A stretch of 64,000 bases of DNA from Thalassoroseus pseudoceratinae. GTDB taxonomy: Bacteria; Planctomycetota; Planctomycetia; Planctomycetales; Planctomycetaceae. Under the pieces are notes generated by a model. The model made no database searches. It was not told the DNA's origin and saw only the letters and a program-made list of their open reading frames with translations. Of the stretch, positions 16,696 to 26,209 are shown piece after piece; positions within the stretch are counted from its first letter, which is position 1, and each line of letters begins with the position of its first letter. The stretch covers positions 1,054,001 to 1,118,000 of the forward strand of contig NZ_JAALXT010000002.1 in NCBI RefSeq assembly GCF_011634775.1, in the 5' to 3' direction. The position numbers and the translations under genes are program-made.

Positions 16696-17874
16696 ATGCC
16701 GCACACTGCCGATTTTCCGCTTGCATCCAAGTCACGCGAGCGATCCACGTTCTGGCCAGCGAAACTCCTGCTGGGGACGTGTTGCTTCTGCGTTGTCTTG
16801 GCGGGCGTTCAACCGCTGATGGCCCAATCCTCACGGTTTTCGATGGGATTGTCAGACGATTCCCTGTTCCCCGCTGACAGCCAAACTCCAACGGTGAAGA
16901 AACCGAGCTCGCAACCGGTGAGTCAGGCGGTACAGCGGTTCTGGGGAACGGAAAACGATTCCTCGAACTATGCAATGCCGGTTGAGTATTTGGAAACGCC
17001 GACGGAACCAACCATGGTGGAACCTCATTCCCTTCCACCAGCCGCACCGCCGGTTGTCGAGCAATCCTACACGCCGCCGTCGATGGACGGGATTCCGGGG
17101 TATCCTCTGAACAGCCATTCGAGTTTTCCAGAGGAACCGGTTCAACGCATCACCCATCCGCACAACGTGATCTTTAAGACGATCCGAGCCGGTGGAGTGT
17201 TCTCCATTGGCAATGGAAAATACGCGGACATCCTCGAACCCGGTTGGACGGTTCAAGGTTCGGCACGGGCGTTGATCGATTGGCCCTATGAGGATTTGGT
17301 TCCGTTCGCGGAATTGGGCGGCGGTTACATGCACCAATACGGTGAAGCCGGCAATCGAACGGTGAGCGATGGCACGCTCACGCAAACCGTCAATACGAAT
17401 CCGATTTCCCAACAGGTGCTGACTGACTCCGTCCAGACGGAGCTTCAGGAACTGCATCGTGGCTGGATTCACGCCGCATTAGGCACGATTTTCAACACCG
17501 CCAACGATGATACCGGCTTCCAATTTACCGGTCGGGTCGGTGTGCGACTGGGGCATGTCGACGCTCGTTTCTCCGAGTTTCCCACACCGAGTGCGTTCGG
17601 AACCATTCAAGGGCTCATCGACTCGCAACCGGGTGTGAATTTCGATCTCGATGCCGGGAATGAAGAAACAGACGTATTCTGGGGCGTTGTTGCCGGTGCG
17701 GGGGTTAGCACGCCTTGGCAGTCAATTTGGTTGTACGATCACTGGATCGGCGATGCCAACCTGGGCGTGGACTTCGAGTACATCCACGACTGGTTTGACC
17801 TCGGCACCTTCGATGAAGGTGCGAGCGGGGTCAGCAATATCAACGTCATGTTGAACCTCAGCATAAAGCGGTGA
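16696..17874 (+). CDS. Predicted outer-membrane beta-barrel protein
   Basis: A 392-residue exported protein. The long N-terminal region has basic residues and a hydrophobic core (LLLGTCCFCVVLAGV) ending near LMAQ, a likely signal cleavage site. A proline- and glutamine-rich spacer (~residues 50-150) follows, then alternating-residue strands typical of a barrel (WTVQGSARALIDW; LVPFAELGGGYMHQYG; FQFTGRVGVRLGHVDARF; VWGVVAGAGVST-type repeats; LGVDFEYIHDW; VNVMLNLSIKR-like end). No named family is recognised. ATG 16696 is used; a GTG three codons upstream is also possible. It is a single gene followed by a convergent lipoprotein. Confidence 0.6.
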   Translation: MPHTADFPLASKSRERSTFWPAKLLLGTCCFCVVLAGVQPLMAQSSRFSMGLSDDSLFPADSQTPTVKKPSSQPVSQAVQRFWGTENDSSNYAMPVEYLETPTEPTMVEPHSLPPAAPPVVEQSYTPPSMDGIPGYPLNSHSSFPEEPVQRITHPHNVIFKTIRAGGVFSIGNGKYADILEPGWTVQGSARALIDWPYEDLVPFAELGGGYMHQYGEAGNRTVSDGTLTQTVNTNPISQQVLTDSVQTELQELHRGWIHAALGTIFNTANDDTGFQFTGRVGVRLGHVDARFSEFPTPSAFGTIQGLIDSQPGVNFDLDAGNEETDVFWGVVAGAGVSTPWQSIWLYDHWIGDANLGVDFEYIHDWFDLGTFDEGASGVSNINVMLNLSIKR

Positions 17875-17892
17875 GGTCCGGATCGAGAGTGA

Positions 17893-18282
17893 TCATTCCG
17901 TCTCTGGGATCGGATTGCTCTCGGCCAAGCTTTTGAGGACTTCATTTTTCTGGTCCTCATCGGTGATCAATTCAGCCACTTCCAAGGCAGCGTCTCCATC
18001 GTCCTTATCGGCGAGGACTTTCGCTGCCGTTTCCGCAGTCGCGTTTCGCAACTCAACATCTTGAATTTCGTTCAATGCGTCAATGACCACGCCATCGTCG
18101 GCAGCAGCGGCAGCGGCCAACGAAACTTCTTTCAACGATTCGTTGCGGGCGGTCGGGTCGCTGATTTTTTTGGCAGCTTCCAGCTTCTGATCCAACGAAA
18201 GCTCACCGTCATTCTGGGATGGACACCCCAGAGTGAAAATTGTCAGCATGCTGATCATCAAAGCAAAAATGAGGCGGGACAC
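17893..18282 (-). CDS. Small helical-repeat lipoprotein
   Basis: A 129-residue lipoprotein with a lipobox TLGC, acylated Cys at residue 20. The mature part is acidic and alpha-helical, built from short repeats of the form A..I.D...RNE.L (KKISDPTARNESLKEVS; NEIQDVELRNATAETA; ELITDEDQKNEVLKSL), like minimal HEAT-type pairs. The function is unknown. It diverges from purE and converges with the barrel gene. Confidence 0.65.
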   Translation of the reverse strand: MSRLIFALMISMLTIFTLGCPSQNDGELSLDQKLEAAKKISDPTARNESLKEVSLAAAAAADDGVVIDALNEIQDVELRNATAETAAKVLADKDDGDAALEVAELITDEDQKNEVLKSLAESNPIPETE

Positions 18283-18417
18283 GGGGACCTCGTTCTATTC
18301 AAGGGGTGTTTTTGATACGTTCGACGCGTATTTTAACGTACCAAGAATCAAATTGCCAAGACGGTCGATGAACGAACCCAATTGGTCCGACATCGAGAGC
18401 TAGAAGGAACGGAAAAA

Positions 18418-18915
18418 ATGTCGAACGCAACGCCGATTGTGGGCGTGATCATGGGGAGCCAGTCTGATTGGGACACGATGCGTCATGCAGTGGAAATGCT
18501 CCAGCGGTTCGAAATTCCCTATGAAGCGGAAGTTGTTTCCGCGCATCGAACGCCAGAACGCTTGGTGGAATATTCCAAGTCGGCCTGTGAACGAGGGCTG
18601 AGTGTGATCATCGCTGGTGCCGGGGGAGCCGCTCACCTACCGGGCATGGTCGCATCGCTGACGACGCTGCCGGTTTTAGGAGTGCCGGTCAAAAGCCGAG
18701 CACTCAACGGGTTCGATTCGTTGCTGTCAATCGTGCAAATGCCCGGCGGCGTACCAGTTGGCACGTTGGCAATTGGCGATAGCGGGGCGAAGAACGCGGC
18801 CTTGCTGGCGATTCGGATTTTGTCCACTCACAACGACGATTTGCGGACCCGACTGGAGACGTTCCAGCAAGAGCAGACGGAAACCGTCCTCGAATCGGCG
18901 AAGAGTTTGGAGTAA
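18418..18915 (+). CDS. purE: N5-carboxyaminoimidazole ribonucleotide mutase PurE
   Basis: A 165-residue cytoplasmic enzyme of purine biosynthesis that converts N5-CAIR to CAIR. Class I PurE motifs are clear: [13 protein letters not shown] near the N-terminus, [11 protein letters not shown] with the catalytic His, [13 protein letters not shown] and GVPV. The length is normal. A purine-rich AGAAGGAA stretch lies just upstream of ATG 18418. purK follows 54 bases downstream on the same strand, forming the usual purEK pair. Confidence 0.95.
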   Translation: MSNATPIVGVIMGSQSDWDTMRHAVEMLQRFEIPYEAEVVSAHRTPERLVEYSKSACERGLSVIIAGAGGAAHLPGMVASLTTLPVLGVPVKSRALNGFDSLLSIVQMPGGVPVGTLAIGDSGAKNAALLAIRILSTHNDDLRTRLETFQQEQTETVLESAKSLE

Positions 18916-18969
18916 GATCGCCGCGTCGATCGACTGGACCTCATTTTTGCGTTAGTTCCTGTGCATTCT

Positions 18970-20130
18970 ATGAACAAACCGATTCTACCTGGTGCGACAC
19001 TTGGAGTCCTTGGCAGCGGCCAATTGGGGCGGATGTTCGCGCTCGCGGCCCGTGAGATGGGGTACCGGATTCACGTCTTTTCCAACGAGGGCGATTCACC
19101 GACTGGCCAAGTCGCCGATCGAGAGTTCATCGGTGACTACACCGACTCCAAAGCCATTGCGGAATTCTCGCAAAGTGTGGATGTCGTGACGTTTGAATTT
19201 GAGAACGTCCCTGCGAGCGCAACCGATACCGCTGAGCAATTTGTTCCCGTGCGACCGGCCGGCGCTGTGTTGCAGACGACCCAAAACCGTCTCCGCGAGA
19301 AAACGACTTTAGCGAAACATGGACTACCAGTCACGCCGTTTGCTCCCGTGCGTTCGCTAGAAGAACTCAAGGATGCGATCGAAGAGTTGAAAACGCCCGC
19401 CGTTCTGAAAACCGCCGCCTGGGGTTACGACGGCAAAGGCCAGACCGTGATCAAGAACCCCGAAGACGCCGAACGTGGATGGCAAGAGTTGCAGACCGAT
19501 GAAGCGATTCTGGAAGCGTTCATCGAATTTGATTGCGAGATCTCTGTGGTCGCCGCCCGCACCATGCATGATGGGAATGAGGATTTACGTCTTTACGGAC
19601 CGATCCTGAATGATCACGAAAACCACATTCTCGATGTCTCTTCTGTTCCAGCGGGAATCCCACAAACGACGGCTGACACCGCTCTCGATATTGCTCGCCG
19701 TGTGATGAACACGCTCGATGTCATCGGCGTCTTGTGTGTGGAGTTCTTCAAGACTCCCGGCGAGATTCTCATGATCAATGAGTTGGCCCCGCGTCCGCAT
19801 AACTCGGGGCATCTCACCATCGAAGCCCATGCCACGAGCCAATTCGAGCAACAAGTTCGTGCGGTCTGTGGTTTGCCGCTGGGCTCAAACGAATTGCTGC
19901 GACCGGCGGCAATGGCAAATTTGCTCGGTGATGTCTGGGCGAATGGCGAACCCCATTGGGATCACGCGCTTTGCGATCCCAACGTCAAACTCCACCTGTA
20001 TGGCAAACAAGAACCACGGACCGGGCGGAAGATGGGCCATCTCACGGCGTATGGCGAGACCGTTGAGGCGGCCCGAGCATCGGTTATGAACGCACGAACC
20101 GCGTTGACTCAGCCGCCAGCTTCCCGATAG
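18970..20130 (+). CDS. purK: N5-carboxyaminoimidazole ribonucleotide synthase PurK
   Basis: A 386-residue ATP-grasp enzyme that makes N5-CAIR from AIR, bicarbonate and ATP, feeding PurE. Visible: N-terminal GVLGSGQLGRMFALAA, ATP-binding KTAAWGYDGKGQ, and metal and phosphate residues in VLCVEFF...INELAPRPHNSGHLT. This is the normal PurK order. The ATG at 18970 is taken; a GTG at 18961 is in frame. Its last 22 bases overlap the convergent gene at 20109. Confidence 0.95.
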   Translation: MNKPILPGATLGVLGSGQLGRMFALAAREMGYRIHVFSNEGDSPTGQVADREFIGDYTDSKAIAEFSQSVDVVTFEFENVPASATDTAEQFVPVRPAGAVLQTTQNRLREKTTLAKHGLPVTPFAPVRSLEELKDAIEELKTPAVLKTAAWGYDGKGQTVIKNPEDAERGWQELQTDEAILEAFIEFDCEISVVAARTMHDGNEDLRLYGPILNDHENHILDVSSVPAGIPQTTADTALDIARRVMNTLDVIGVLCVEFFKTPGEILMINELAPRPHNSGHLTIEAHATSQFEQQVRAVCGLPLGSNELLRPAAMANLLGDVWANGEPHWDHALCDPNVKLHLYGKQEPRTGRKMGHLTAYGETVEAARASVMNARTALTQPPASR

Positions 20131-21146
20131 GTGTGTTCCAAGAGCAGTTGCATCTCCTGCCACTGCACTTCTTCTGCAATACGAATGGCCTTTGCATCAC
20201 CAGTGCGGGCACAGTGTTGGCAGAAATCGACGAACGCAAATGGGTCCCAATCGGCTTGGGCAAACGAATCCGTCATGTCTGTGGCGGAGTAATGCGTACC
20301 GATTGTCTGGGCAGCTTCCGCTAACTGGGGGAAGATCGGATGATCACCCACATTGCGGAACCAATACTTCGAGTTGCCATAGTCCGGTTCGCGACGGTGC
20401 ATGATCGCGTGCCAATAATTGCCATCCCGGTACCGTCCTTCGTGTTCAATGCTCTGCGAGTGTTGATGGCTAGCATCGAGGTAATCGTGAATCTGCAACA
20501 ACCCGGCTTTGAGGGCGGTGAACTCGGTGTCTGGGATGGCGTCGTTCGTCAAACTTCGGGGGTCGAGTGAGTCGATCGCATTGCGAAGCCATTGTCGTGA
20601 TCGCCCCGGTTCTTTCGGTGCCAGTTTCGGCAACGTTTGCCCTTCATCCGCCATCGATGTGCCGGACCCAGATCGTGCAGGTTCTTCCCGAACCTGGATT
20701 TTCTCACCGCGATTGACACTACGGACGAGCCATTCCCAAAGCGGATCCGCAACATCGGCGAGTCTTCCGTGTCGATCGAGATGACTTTTGCGAACGAAAA
20801 CCACTGCATTTTCGGCGATCGGGCGAATCAACGCGGCAATTGGTTGCGGAAAAATCTGCCAATCCGATGCAGAGGCGTCGTTTCCGAGAATCAAAGCCGC
20901 CGGAGAATCGTCGTCCATAATCTGACCAACGAACTCCCCCGCGTTGCCGAGCCGGTCCACGAGACGTGAATCGACGAACCCAACGAGATCGCTCTCGGCC
21001 GTGTGAAGATAATCATTCACTTCCGCGGTTGAAAGCCGGTCGAGCGGACGATTGGCGACAGAGTGCACGTTCAGAAAATTCGCATCGTATGCGGAAGGTT
21101 GCTCGGTTTGTGAACCGCAAATGTAGAGGTCAACTGGGCGGCTCAT
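20109..21146 (-). CDS. Conserved protein of unknown function
   Basis: A 345-residue soluble protein with no signal peptide. The ATG at 21146 follows GAGGAA at good spacing; an in-frame extension to 21257 runs towards the terminator hairpin and is rejected. The N-terminal half (VDLYICGSQ; DLVGFVDSRLVD; AENAVVFVRKSHLDRHGRL; WEWLVR) loosely recalls the acceptor part of family 2 glycosyltransferases, but no donor DxD motif is evident. The C-terminal half is rich in His and aromatics (HDYLDASHQHSQ; YWHAIMHRREPDYGNSKYWF), suggesting a binding site. No family is assigned with confidence. Confidence 0.6.
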   Translation of the reverse strand: MSRPVDLYICGSQTEQPSAYDANFLNVHSVANRPLDRLSTAEVNDYLHTAESDLVGFVDSRLVDRLGNAGEFVGQIMDDDSPAALILGNDASASDWQIFPQPIAALIRPIAENAVVFVRKSHLDRHGRLADVADPLWEWLVRSVNRGEKIQVREEPARSGSGTSMADEGQTLPKLAPKEPGRSRQWLRNAIDSLDPRSLTNDAIPDTEFTALKAGLLQIHDYLDASHQHSQSIEHEGRYRDGNYWHAIMHRREPDYGNSKYWFRNVGDHPIFPQLAEAAQTIGTHYSATDMTDSFAQADWDPFAFVDFCQHCARTGDAKAIRIAEEVQWQEMQLLLEHTYREAGG

Positions 21147-21244
21147 TGCACATTTCCTCAACAAAAATTCGATCAGATTTCGATGTTGGCTGGTGTCCGG
21201 TATAGCAAACTCGCGGACTGAACGAAACGGAGTCTGCGCGTAAG

Positions 21245-21283
21245 AAAAAACACTCACCGATCGAAACCGGTGAGTGTTTTTTT
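21245..21283 (-). terminator. Bidirectional-looking intrinsic terminator
   Basis: The perfect 9-base stem CACTCACCG (21251-21259) / CGGTGAGTG (21268-21276) is flanked by six A on the left and seven T on the right, so it can act on either strand. It follows the stop of the minus-strand EF-hand gene and precedes the next minus-strand gene, separating the two transcripts. Confidence 0.85.
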
Positions 21284-21311
21284 GATTTTGAGGCGTCAGC
21301 GGACGATCGGC

Positions 21312-21983
21312 TTAGAGATCGTCTGCGCTTTCGACTGCAGGACGACGAGGTCCACGTGGTGGGCGGTTGCCTTCGCCTTCGCCGCGTGGTCCACGGCCAC
21401 GGCCACCTTCACCGCGTCCGCGACCGAAGCGTTCTGCCATTTGCTTTGCCATCGCTTCCATTTCGGCTTTGTCGATGAAGCCGTCTTTGTTGGTGTCGCC
21501 ACGATCGAAGTTCTCGGCGAAACGACCGGTGACTTCGCTCTTGGCGATTTTGCCGTCTTTGTTCTTGTCGTTTTGATCGAGCATACGGCTTACGAAGTTC
21601 TTCGCAAAGTCTTCAGGATTGAAGTCAGGACGGGGACCGCCTTGACCGAAGCGGCCAGGGCCTTCTGGTCGCATTTCTTCGCGGCTGATTTCGCCGTCGT
21701 CGTTTTTGTCGAGGGTTTTCAGAGCGGCGACCGCGTTTTTGATTTCCTCGGCCGACAAGCTGCCGTTCTTGTCTTTGTCGATGGCTTCAACGATTGGGTT
21801 TGGCGGCGGACGGAAGCCGCGATTCCCGAACCCACGGCCTTCTCCACGTTCACCTCGCTCGCCACGTTCACGCCCTTCTCGGTCACCACGACGTTCCCGG
21901 TCACCACCGGGTTGAGCAAACGCCTGAGCGGTACAAACAACCATTGCCAACGCTGCGAACCAACTGAGTTTTTCAAAACGCAT
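21312..21983 (-). CDS. Secreted EF-hand protein, Arg/Gly-rich
   Basis: A 223-residue exported protein: signal peptide ([17 protein letters not shown]), a low-complexity Arg/Gly/Glu stretch ([19 protein letters not shown]), then four EF-hand loops: [36 protein letters not shown] and [12 protein letters not shown]. The tail is again Arg/Gly/Pro-rich. Calcium binding outside the cytoplasm is likely and the role is unknown. ATG 21983 follows GGAGAG at seven bases, supporting this start over the upstream in-frame one at 22004. Confidence 0.8.
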   Translation of the reverse strand: MRFEKLSWFAALAMVVCTAQAFAQPGGDRERRGDREGRERGERGERGEGRGFGNRGFRPPPNPIVEAIDKDKNGSLSAEEIKNAVAALKTLDKNDDGEISREEMRPEGPGRFGQGGPRPDFNPEDFAKNFVSRMLDQNDKNKDGKIAKSEVTGRFAENFDRGDTNKDGFIDKAEMEAMAKQMAERFGRGRGEGGRGRGPRGEGEGNRPPRGPRRPAVESADDL

Positions 21984-22239
21984 TCTGACTCTCTCCAATT
22001 CCAAGTGGGGTATTTTTCTGCCAGCATCTCATGCCCGTTGTTTCGTCGGGCACAGGAAGTTAAACACCGATTCCTGGCGAGGGTTTCTCTGGTTTTGGGG
22101 AGAATTTCAAAAAAGAATTGTGACCCTCGCTCGCCTTCGAAGATCGTGTCGCGGGATTACGCTTGCATCTCCGGAGTCGATGTGACGTAATGATCACAGA
22201 GCGATCCATTCCTGTCTCAATTAATTCTTCCGTTCGGGT

Positions 22240-23670
22240 ATGCGTCTCATGAATTTCCCGGTGAGTCATCAGCGTCGTACGTTCCTCTCGACAGGGACGG
22301 CGGGGATCGGGGCCGCTGTGTTGGCGTCGTACTTGCGATCCCGGTCGATGGCTGAGGAATCTCGTCAGACCGAACGATGGCAAGGTGTCGTGAGTCCGCT
22401 GCATCATGCTCCGAGAGCGAAACGCATCATTTATCTCGGTATGGCCGGTGGGCCAAGTCATTTGGAAACGCTCGATGACAAACCCAAGCTCGCCGAGATG
22501 CACGGCAAACCGATGCCGGCGGAATTGACCAAAGGCCAGCCGATCGCGCAGTTGCAGGGACGACAGCTCAAGTGTTTCGCCCCGCAGGTGAAGTTCCAAA
22601 GTTTCGGCGATTCCGGCCAACGCATGGCTGAGGTGTTTCCCAAAATGGGAGCGGTCGCCGACGATTTGTGCATCGTGAATTCAATGGTTACCGAGGCGAT
22701 CAACCATGACCCGGCTCACACCTACATGAATACCGGTTCGCTGATTTCCGGACGACCCAGCATGGGAAGTTGGCTCAACTACGGTCTCGGTAGTGAGAAT
22801 GAAAGTCTGCCGGGATTCGTGGTGCTGACATCCGTCGGGAAATTCGGCCAAGCCCAACCGATTGCCGCTCGACAATGGCACAGTGGATTCTTGCCGAGCC
22901 GGTTCCAAGGTGTGGAGTTTCGCTCAACGGGCGATCCGGTTTCGTATGTCGGTAATCCGCCCGGTGTTACCCGCGAACGGCAAGCCGACATTGTGCAGAC
23001 CGTCAACCGGTTGAACGCCCTGGGCGACGGTTTCCTGCAAAACCCTGAAGTCGCGACACGCATTCAGGCCTATGAAACTGCGTTCCAGATGCAGCGAAGT
23101 ATTCCGGAACTCGTCGATCTTTCCGGCGAACCGAAACACATTTTCGATCTCTATGGAACCAAGGGCGGCGATGGTTCTTTCGCAGCGAACTGTCTACTCG
23201 CCCGCCGATTGGCGGAACGGGGCGTGCGGTTCGTGCAGTTGTATCACCGAGCATGGGACCATCATGGCGGCATTCAGCGAGCGATCAAGGGCACGGCGGG
23301 CGAAGTCGACCAAGCCTGTGCCGCCCTCATCACCGACTTGAAACAACGTGACATGCTCAAAGATACCCTGGTCATTTGGGGCGGTGAATTCGGTCGCACG
23401 CCGATGGCACAGGGGAACGGCCGCGATCATCACATCAAAGGATTTAGTCTCTGGATGGCGGGCGGCGGAATTCGTGGCGGAATCACTCACGGTGCGACCG
23501 ATGATTTCGGTTATAATTCCGTGGAGAACATCGTCCATGTCAACGATTTCCACGCCACGATTTTGCACCTGCTCGGGATTGATCACAAAAAACTGACCTT
23601 CAAATTCCAAGGCCGAGACTTTCGTCTGACCGATGTCGGCGGGCACGTGGTCGAACCGTTGATGGCATGA
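22240..23670 (+). CDS. DUF1501 domain protein, exported
   Basis: A 476-residue sulfatase-fold protein of the DUF1501 family, very common in planctomycetes. It has a Tat-like N-terminus (HQRRTFLSTGTAGIGAAVLAS) and family segments IIYLGMAGGPSHLETLDDKP, NHDPAHTYMNTGSLISGRPSMGSW, LARRLAERGVRFVQLYHRAWDHH and WGGEFGRTPMAQGNGRDHH. DUF1501 genes usually sit beside a DUF1549/DUF1553 cytochrome-like partner. None is next to this one. The substrate is unknown. ATG 22240 is used, and 22249 is equally possible. Confidence 0.88.
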   Translation: MRLMNFPVSHQRRTFLSTGTAGIGAAVLASYLRSRSMAEESRQTERWQGVVSPLHHAPRAKRIIYLGMAGGPSHLETLDDKPKLAEMHGKPMPAELTKGQPIAQLQGRQLKCFAPQVKFQSFGDSGQRMAEVFPKMGAVADDLCIVNSMVTEAINHDPAHTYMNTGSLISGRPSMGSWLNYGLGSENESLPGFVVLTSVGKFGQAQPIAARQWHSGFLPSRFQGVEFRSTGDPVSYVGNPPGVTRERQADIVQTVNRLNALGDGFLQNPEVATRIQAYETAFQMQRSIPELVDLSGEPKHIFDLYGTKGGDGSFAANCLLARRLAERGVRFVQLYHRAWDHHGGIQRAIKGTAGEVDQACAALITDLKQRDMLKDTLVIWGGEFGRTPMAQGNGRDHHIKGFSLWMAGGGIRGGITHGATDDFGYNSVENIVHVNDFHATILHLLGIDHKKLTFKFQGRDFRLTDVGGHVVEPLMA

Positions 23671-23803
23671 ATTCATTGGCGGGACGTGCCGCAGAGATGC
23701 AAGGAGAATTCGTAAGTAAGCACGGTGGCTCGTTCTTCTTTGGTTGTTGTCGTAGGAATTTGGAACACACACCAGCCTGATTCTGAAAAAGAAGTTGGCA
23801 TTG

Positions 23804-24427
23804 ATGACGGACTCTGAACTGGACTTGAACACACTCACCGACGCCGAACTCGTCGAACGTTATCGCGAAACCGGTGACGAAGCCGCCGCTTCGACGCTGC
23901 ATGATCGCTATTTGTTGCGGCTGATGAATCTCGTCGGGCAACATCTCTCGCGGAAATTCAACCCACGACTTGGCCCGGAAGACGTGGTGCAGAGCGTGTT
24001 TCGTTCAATGTTCCGCCTCACGCGAGCCGGACGGTTTGAATTCGATGGCGAAAATGATTTTTGGAAACTGCTGCTGACGATGGCCTTAAACAAGGTCCGA
24101 AACAAAGTCCGTCGGGAACAGGCTGACAAACGCGATCTCGCCAAGGAAACCGGGAATACGCAGTCACCTGCCATCCAGGGGTATGCGATCAGCCGGTTTG
24201 GTGATCCGCTCTCGCCCGCCGAAGTCGTCGAGTTCGCCGACACGCTGGAATACGTGCTGCAAAATCTCACCGAGGAAGAACAGCAGCTCATCCAAATGCG
24301 AATGGAAGGACTCACGCAGAAAGAAATCGCCGAGAAGATGGGCGTCGACGCCCGCACCATCCGCCGCCGTTTTGCGAGCATCCGTGACCGCGGAGCGAAT
24401 CTGCTGGGCATCGAAACGCCCGAGTGA
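23804..24427 (+). CDS. ECF-like RNA polymerase sigma factor
   Basis: A 207-residue sigma-70 family protein of the planctomycete ECF-like type. Region 2 is at ~25-95 (FNPRLGPEDVVQSVFRSMFRL, then NDFWKLLLTMALNKVRNKVRRE) and region 4 near the C-terminus (LTEEEQQLIQMRMEGLTQKEIAEKMGVDARTIRRRFASI) carries a clear helix-turn-helix. No anti-sigma factor is adjacent; the next gene is convergent. Many planctomycetes have a large number of such factors. The start could also be the TTG at 23795. Confidence 0.9.
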   Translation: MTDSELDLNTLTDAELVERYRETGDEAAASTLHDRYLLRLMNLVGQHLSRKFNPRLGPEDVVQSVFRSMFRLTRAGRFEFDGENDFWKLLLTMALNKVRNKVRREQADKRDLAKETGNTQSPAIQGYAISRFGDPLSPAEVVEFADTLEYVLQNLTEEEQQLIQMRMEGLTQKEIAEKMGVDARTIRRRFASIRDRGANLLGIETPE

Positions 24428-24441
24428 TTCTGATTGACGAC

Positions 24442-26157
24442 TCAAGCCGTCGTGGGTGTGCGTTCCAGCGATGCCCAGATTTTTTCCACGCGACTTGTGA
24501 CATCGTTCGGCAGTGGTCGGGACGAGTACGCTGCTTGAGTGTAAAGTCGAGCGAGTTCCCGAGCGGGGCTGGCGATTTCCGGTTCCGCTTGACCGAGTTG
24601 CGCGGCGTATTCGAGAGCGGTCATCTCGGTCGGACGCGGCACGCCGCACTCGTTGCCCCAGGCTTCCAACGCCGCGAAGGTGTAACGCAGCAACTCTTCC
24701 GGTGGCATCGAACTCGCCATCCCCGAGTGAAACGGATTGCGAAAACTCGCGAACGGTTTCGGAGGCGGGCGATATTCGGTTTCCGATTGCAAAGTCGCCG
24801 CCGATGGTTTTTGCTCTGATCGTCCACCGAACAAACTCGCCAAGTCCGCCAGGAATTTGCGAATCGCGTTGACGACGAATTCCCAATAGCGAACCAGCAG
24901 GACAATGACAACAACCGCCAGAATCCCATAGATCACGATTTTCGCCAACTTGGTGACGGTTTCCTGGATGGATTGCCCCAACTCTTGGCCGGGAGTTGGA
25001 GAGGACTCCGACGCAGAATCGTTCTCCGCTTCACCTTCATCGTCCTTTGGCGATCCTTGACTGTTGGATTGGTTCGATTCTTCGGCCTTTTTGTCTTCCT
25101 CTTCGCCGTCCCCATTGGGGGAGGAATTTTGCCCATTGCCGTTGTTCTCGCCTTGACCATCTTTTTCACCGTCGCCACCCTGCGGCTTCTCGGATTCACC
25201 GTGCTCGCTGGGTTGTTCGCCTTCCGACCCCCGCGAACCGTCTTTCGCGGATTCGTCTTCTTTACCTGCCGCTCGACCTTCGCCCTCGCCGGCGTCGTCG
25301 CTGTTCATGGCGTAGTCGGACGCCTGCCCGATTCGTTCGCTGACTTCATCGACGACATTGGAAATCGAATACGCTGCGTTCGGGCGTGGAAGCAACACGG
25401 TAAGAATCAGGACCGCGAGTGCCAAACCGACGCCCATAGAGAGCCACGTCGCCGTCACCGATTTCGGCATCGTGAGCCGACGTTGTCGCAAATAACGCCG
25501 CAGCCCGAGAAAACTTGTTGTCAGCAATAACCCGATTCCCGCTGCCACGTAGACCCACAATAGACGGAATGCACCGTCTCTGGTTGACTCATCGGATCGC
25601 GGAATGAACGCCTGACCGATGCCGAAAATCGGCAACGCCGCCAGCGAAAAATAGACTACCCACAGTCCGGGAGAATGCGGGCGTTTGGGGGAGTCGTCAT
25701 TACGCTCGGTGATTTCTTCGTCAGACGATGTGTCTGTTGACGACTCGTCGATGCCCGCGACTTGCAACAGTCCCTCACCGGAAGCGTCTTGGGAATCGTC
25801 GATCAAGGTGCAGTCGTAGGTCAATTGTTTCGTGCACCACCACACAATTCCCAGCAATGCCACGCCGACCAACGGATTATCGAGAAACCGCATCACGACG
25901 AGTAAGATCGCGATCCAAAACGCCGCTGTGTAGACGAAGGCCTGTTCGGAGCCTTGCTCGATTGCGATGCGAGAAATCAGCACCGCCGCAAAGACGAACC
26001 AACCCAAGACCCAGCGGAATCGCCCCGCGTGATCGCCGTGATACATCACATCGAGGAGAAAAAACGCCAAACTCCCCACAAGCAACATGATCAGTGCCGG
26101 GCTGATGGCGATCGCCACGTAGTCGGCAAGCGTTTGTGTCGGTTTGCGTTTGGCCAT
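24442..26157 (-). CDS. DUF4129 membrane protein with acidic linker
   Basis: A 571-residue integral membrane protein with about seven N-terminal membrane helices. A ~130-residue Gly/Ser/Asn/Glu/Asp-rich low-complexity linker (GEGEGRAAGKEDESAKDG...) follows, then one more membrane helix (IVIYGILAVVVIVLLVRYWEF) and a C-terminal DUF4129 domain (YTFAALEAWGNECGVPRPTEMTALEYA). DUF4129 proteins often accompany transglutaminase-type, MoxR and DUF58 genes, none of which is adjacent here. The role is unknown. It is convergent with the sigma factor gene, 14 bases apart. Confidence 0.8.
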   Translation of the reverse strand: MAKRKPTQTLADYVAIAISPALIMLLVGSLAFFLLDVMYHGDHAGRFRWVLGWFVFAAVLISRIAIEQGSEQAFVYTAAFWIAILLVVMRFLDNPLVGVALLGIVWWCTKQLTYDCTLIDDSQDASGEGLLQVAGIDESSTDTSSDEEITERNDDSPKRPHSPGLWVVYFSLAALPIFGIGQAFIPRSDESTRDGAFRLLWVYVAAGIGLLLTTSFLGLRRYLRQRRLTMPKSVTATWLSMGVGLALAVLILTVLLPRPNAAYSISNVVDEVSERIGQASDYAMNSDDAGEGEGRAAGKEDESAKDGSRGSEGEQPSEHGESEKPQGGDGEKDGQGENNGNGQNSSPNGDGEEEDKKAEESNQSNSQGSPKDDEGEAENDSASESSPTPGQELGQSIQETVTKLAKIVIYGILAVVVIVLLVRYWEFVVNAIRKFLADLASLFGGRSEQKPSAATLQSETEYRPPPKPFASFRNPFHSGMASSMPPEELLRYTFAALEAWGNECGVPRPTEMTALEYAAQLGQAEPEIASPARELARLYTQAAYSSRPLPNDVTSRVEKIWASLERTPTTA

Positions 26158-26209
26158 GATCGGATGGGATTTCCGCCAGAGATGTTTGCTTCAGTTTACC
26201 ACGCTGGAT

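Noticed and set aside
21270-22190. 306-codon plus-strand open frame
   Set aside because: It is antisense to the EF-hand gene, starts inside a terminator hairpin, and its translation is a low-complexity mirror of the Arg/Gly and Asp-rich codons.
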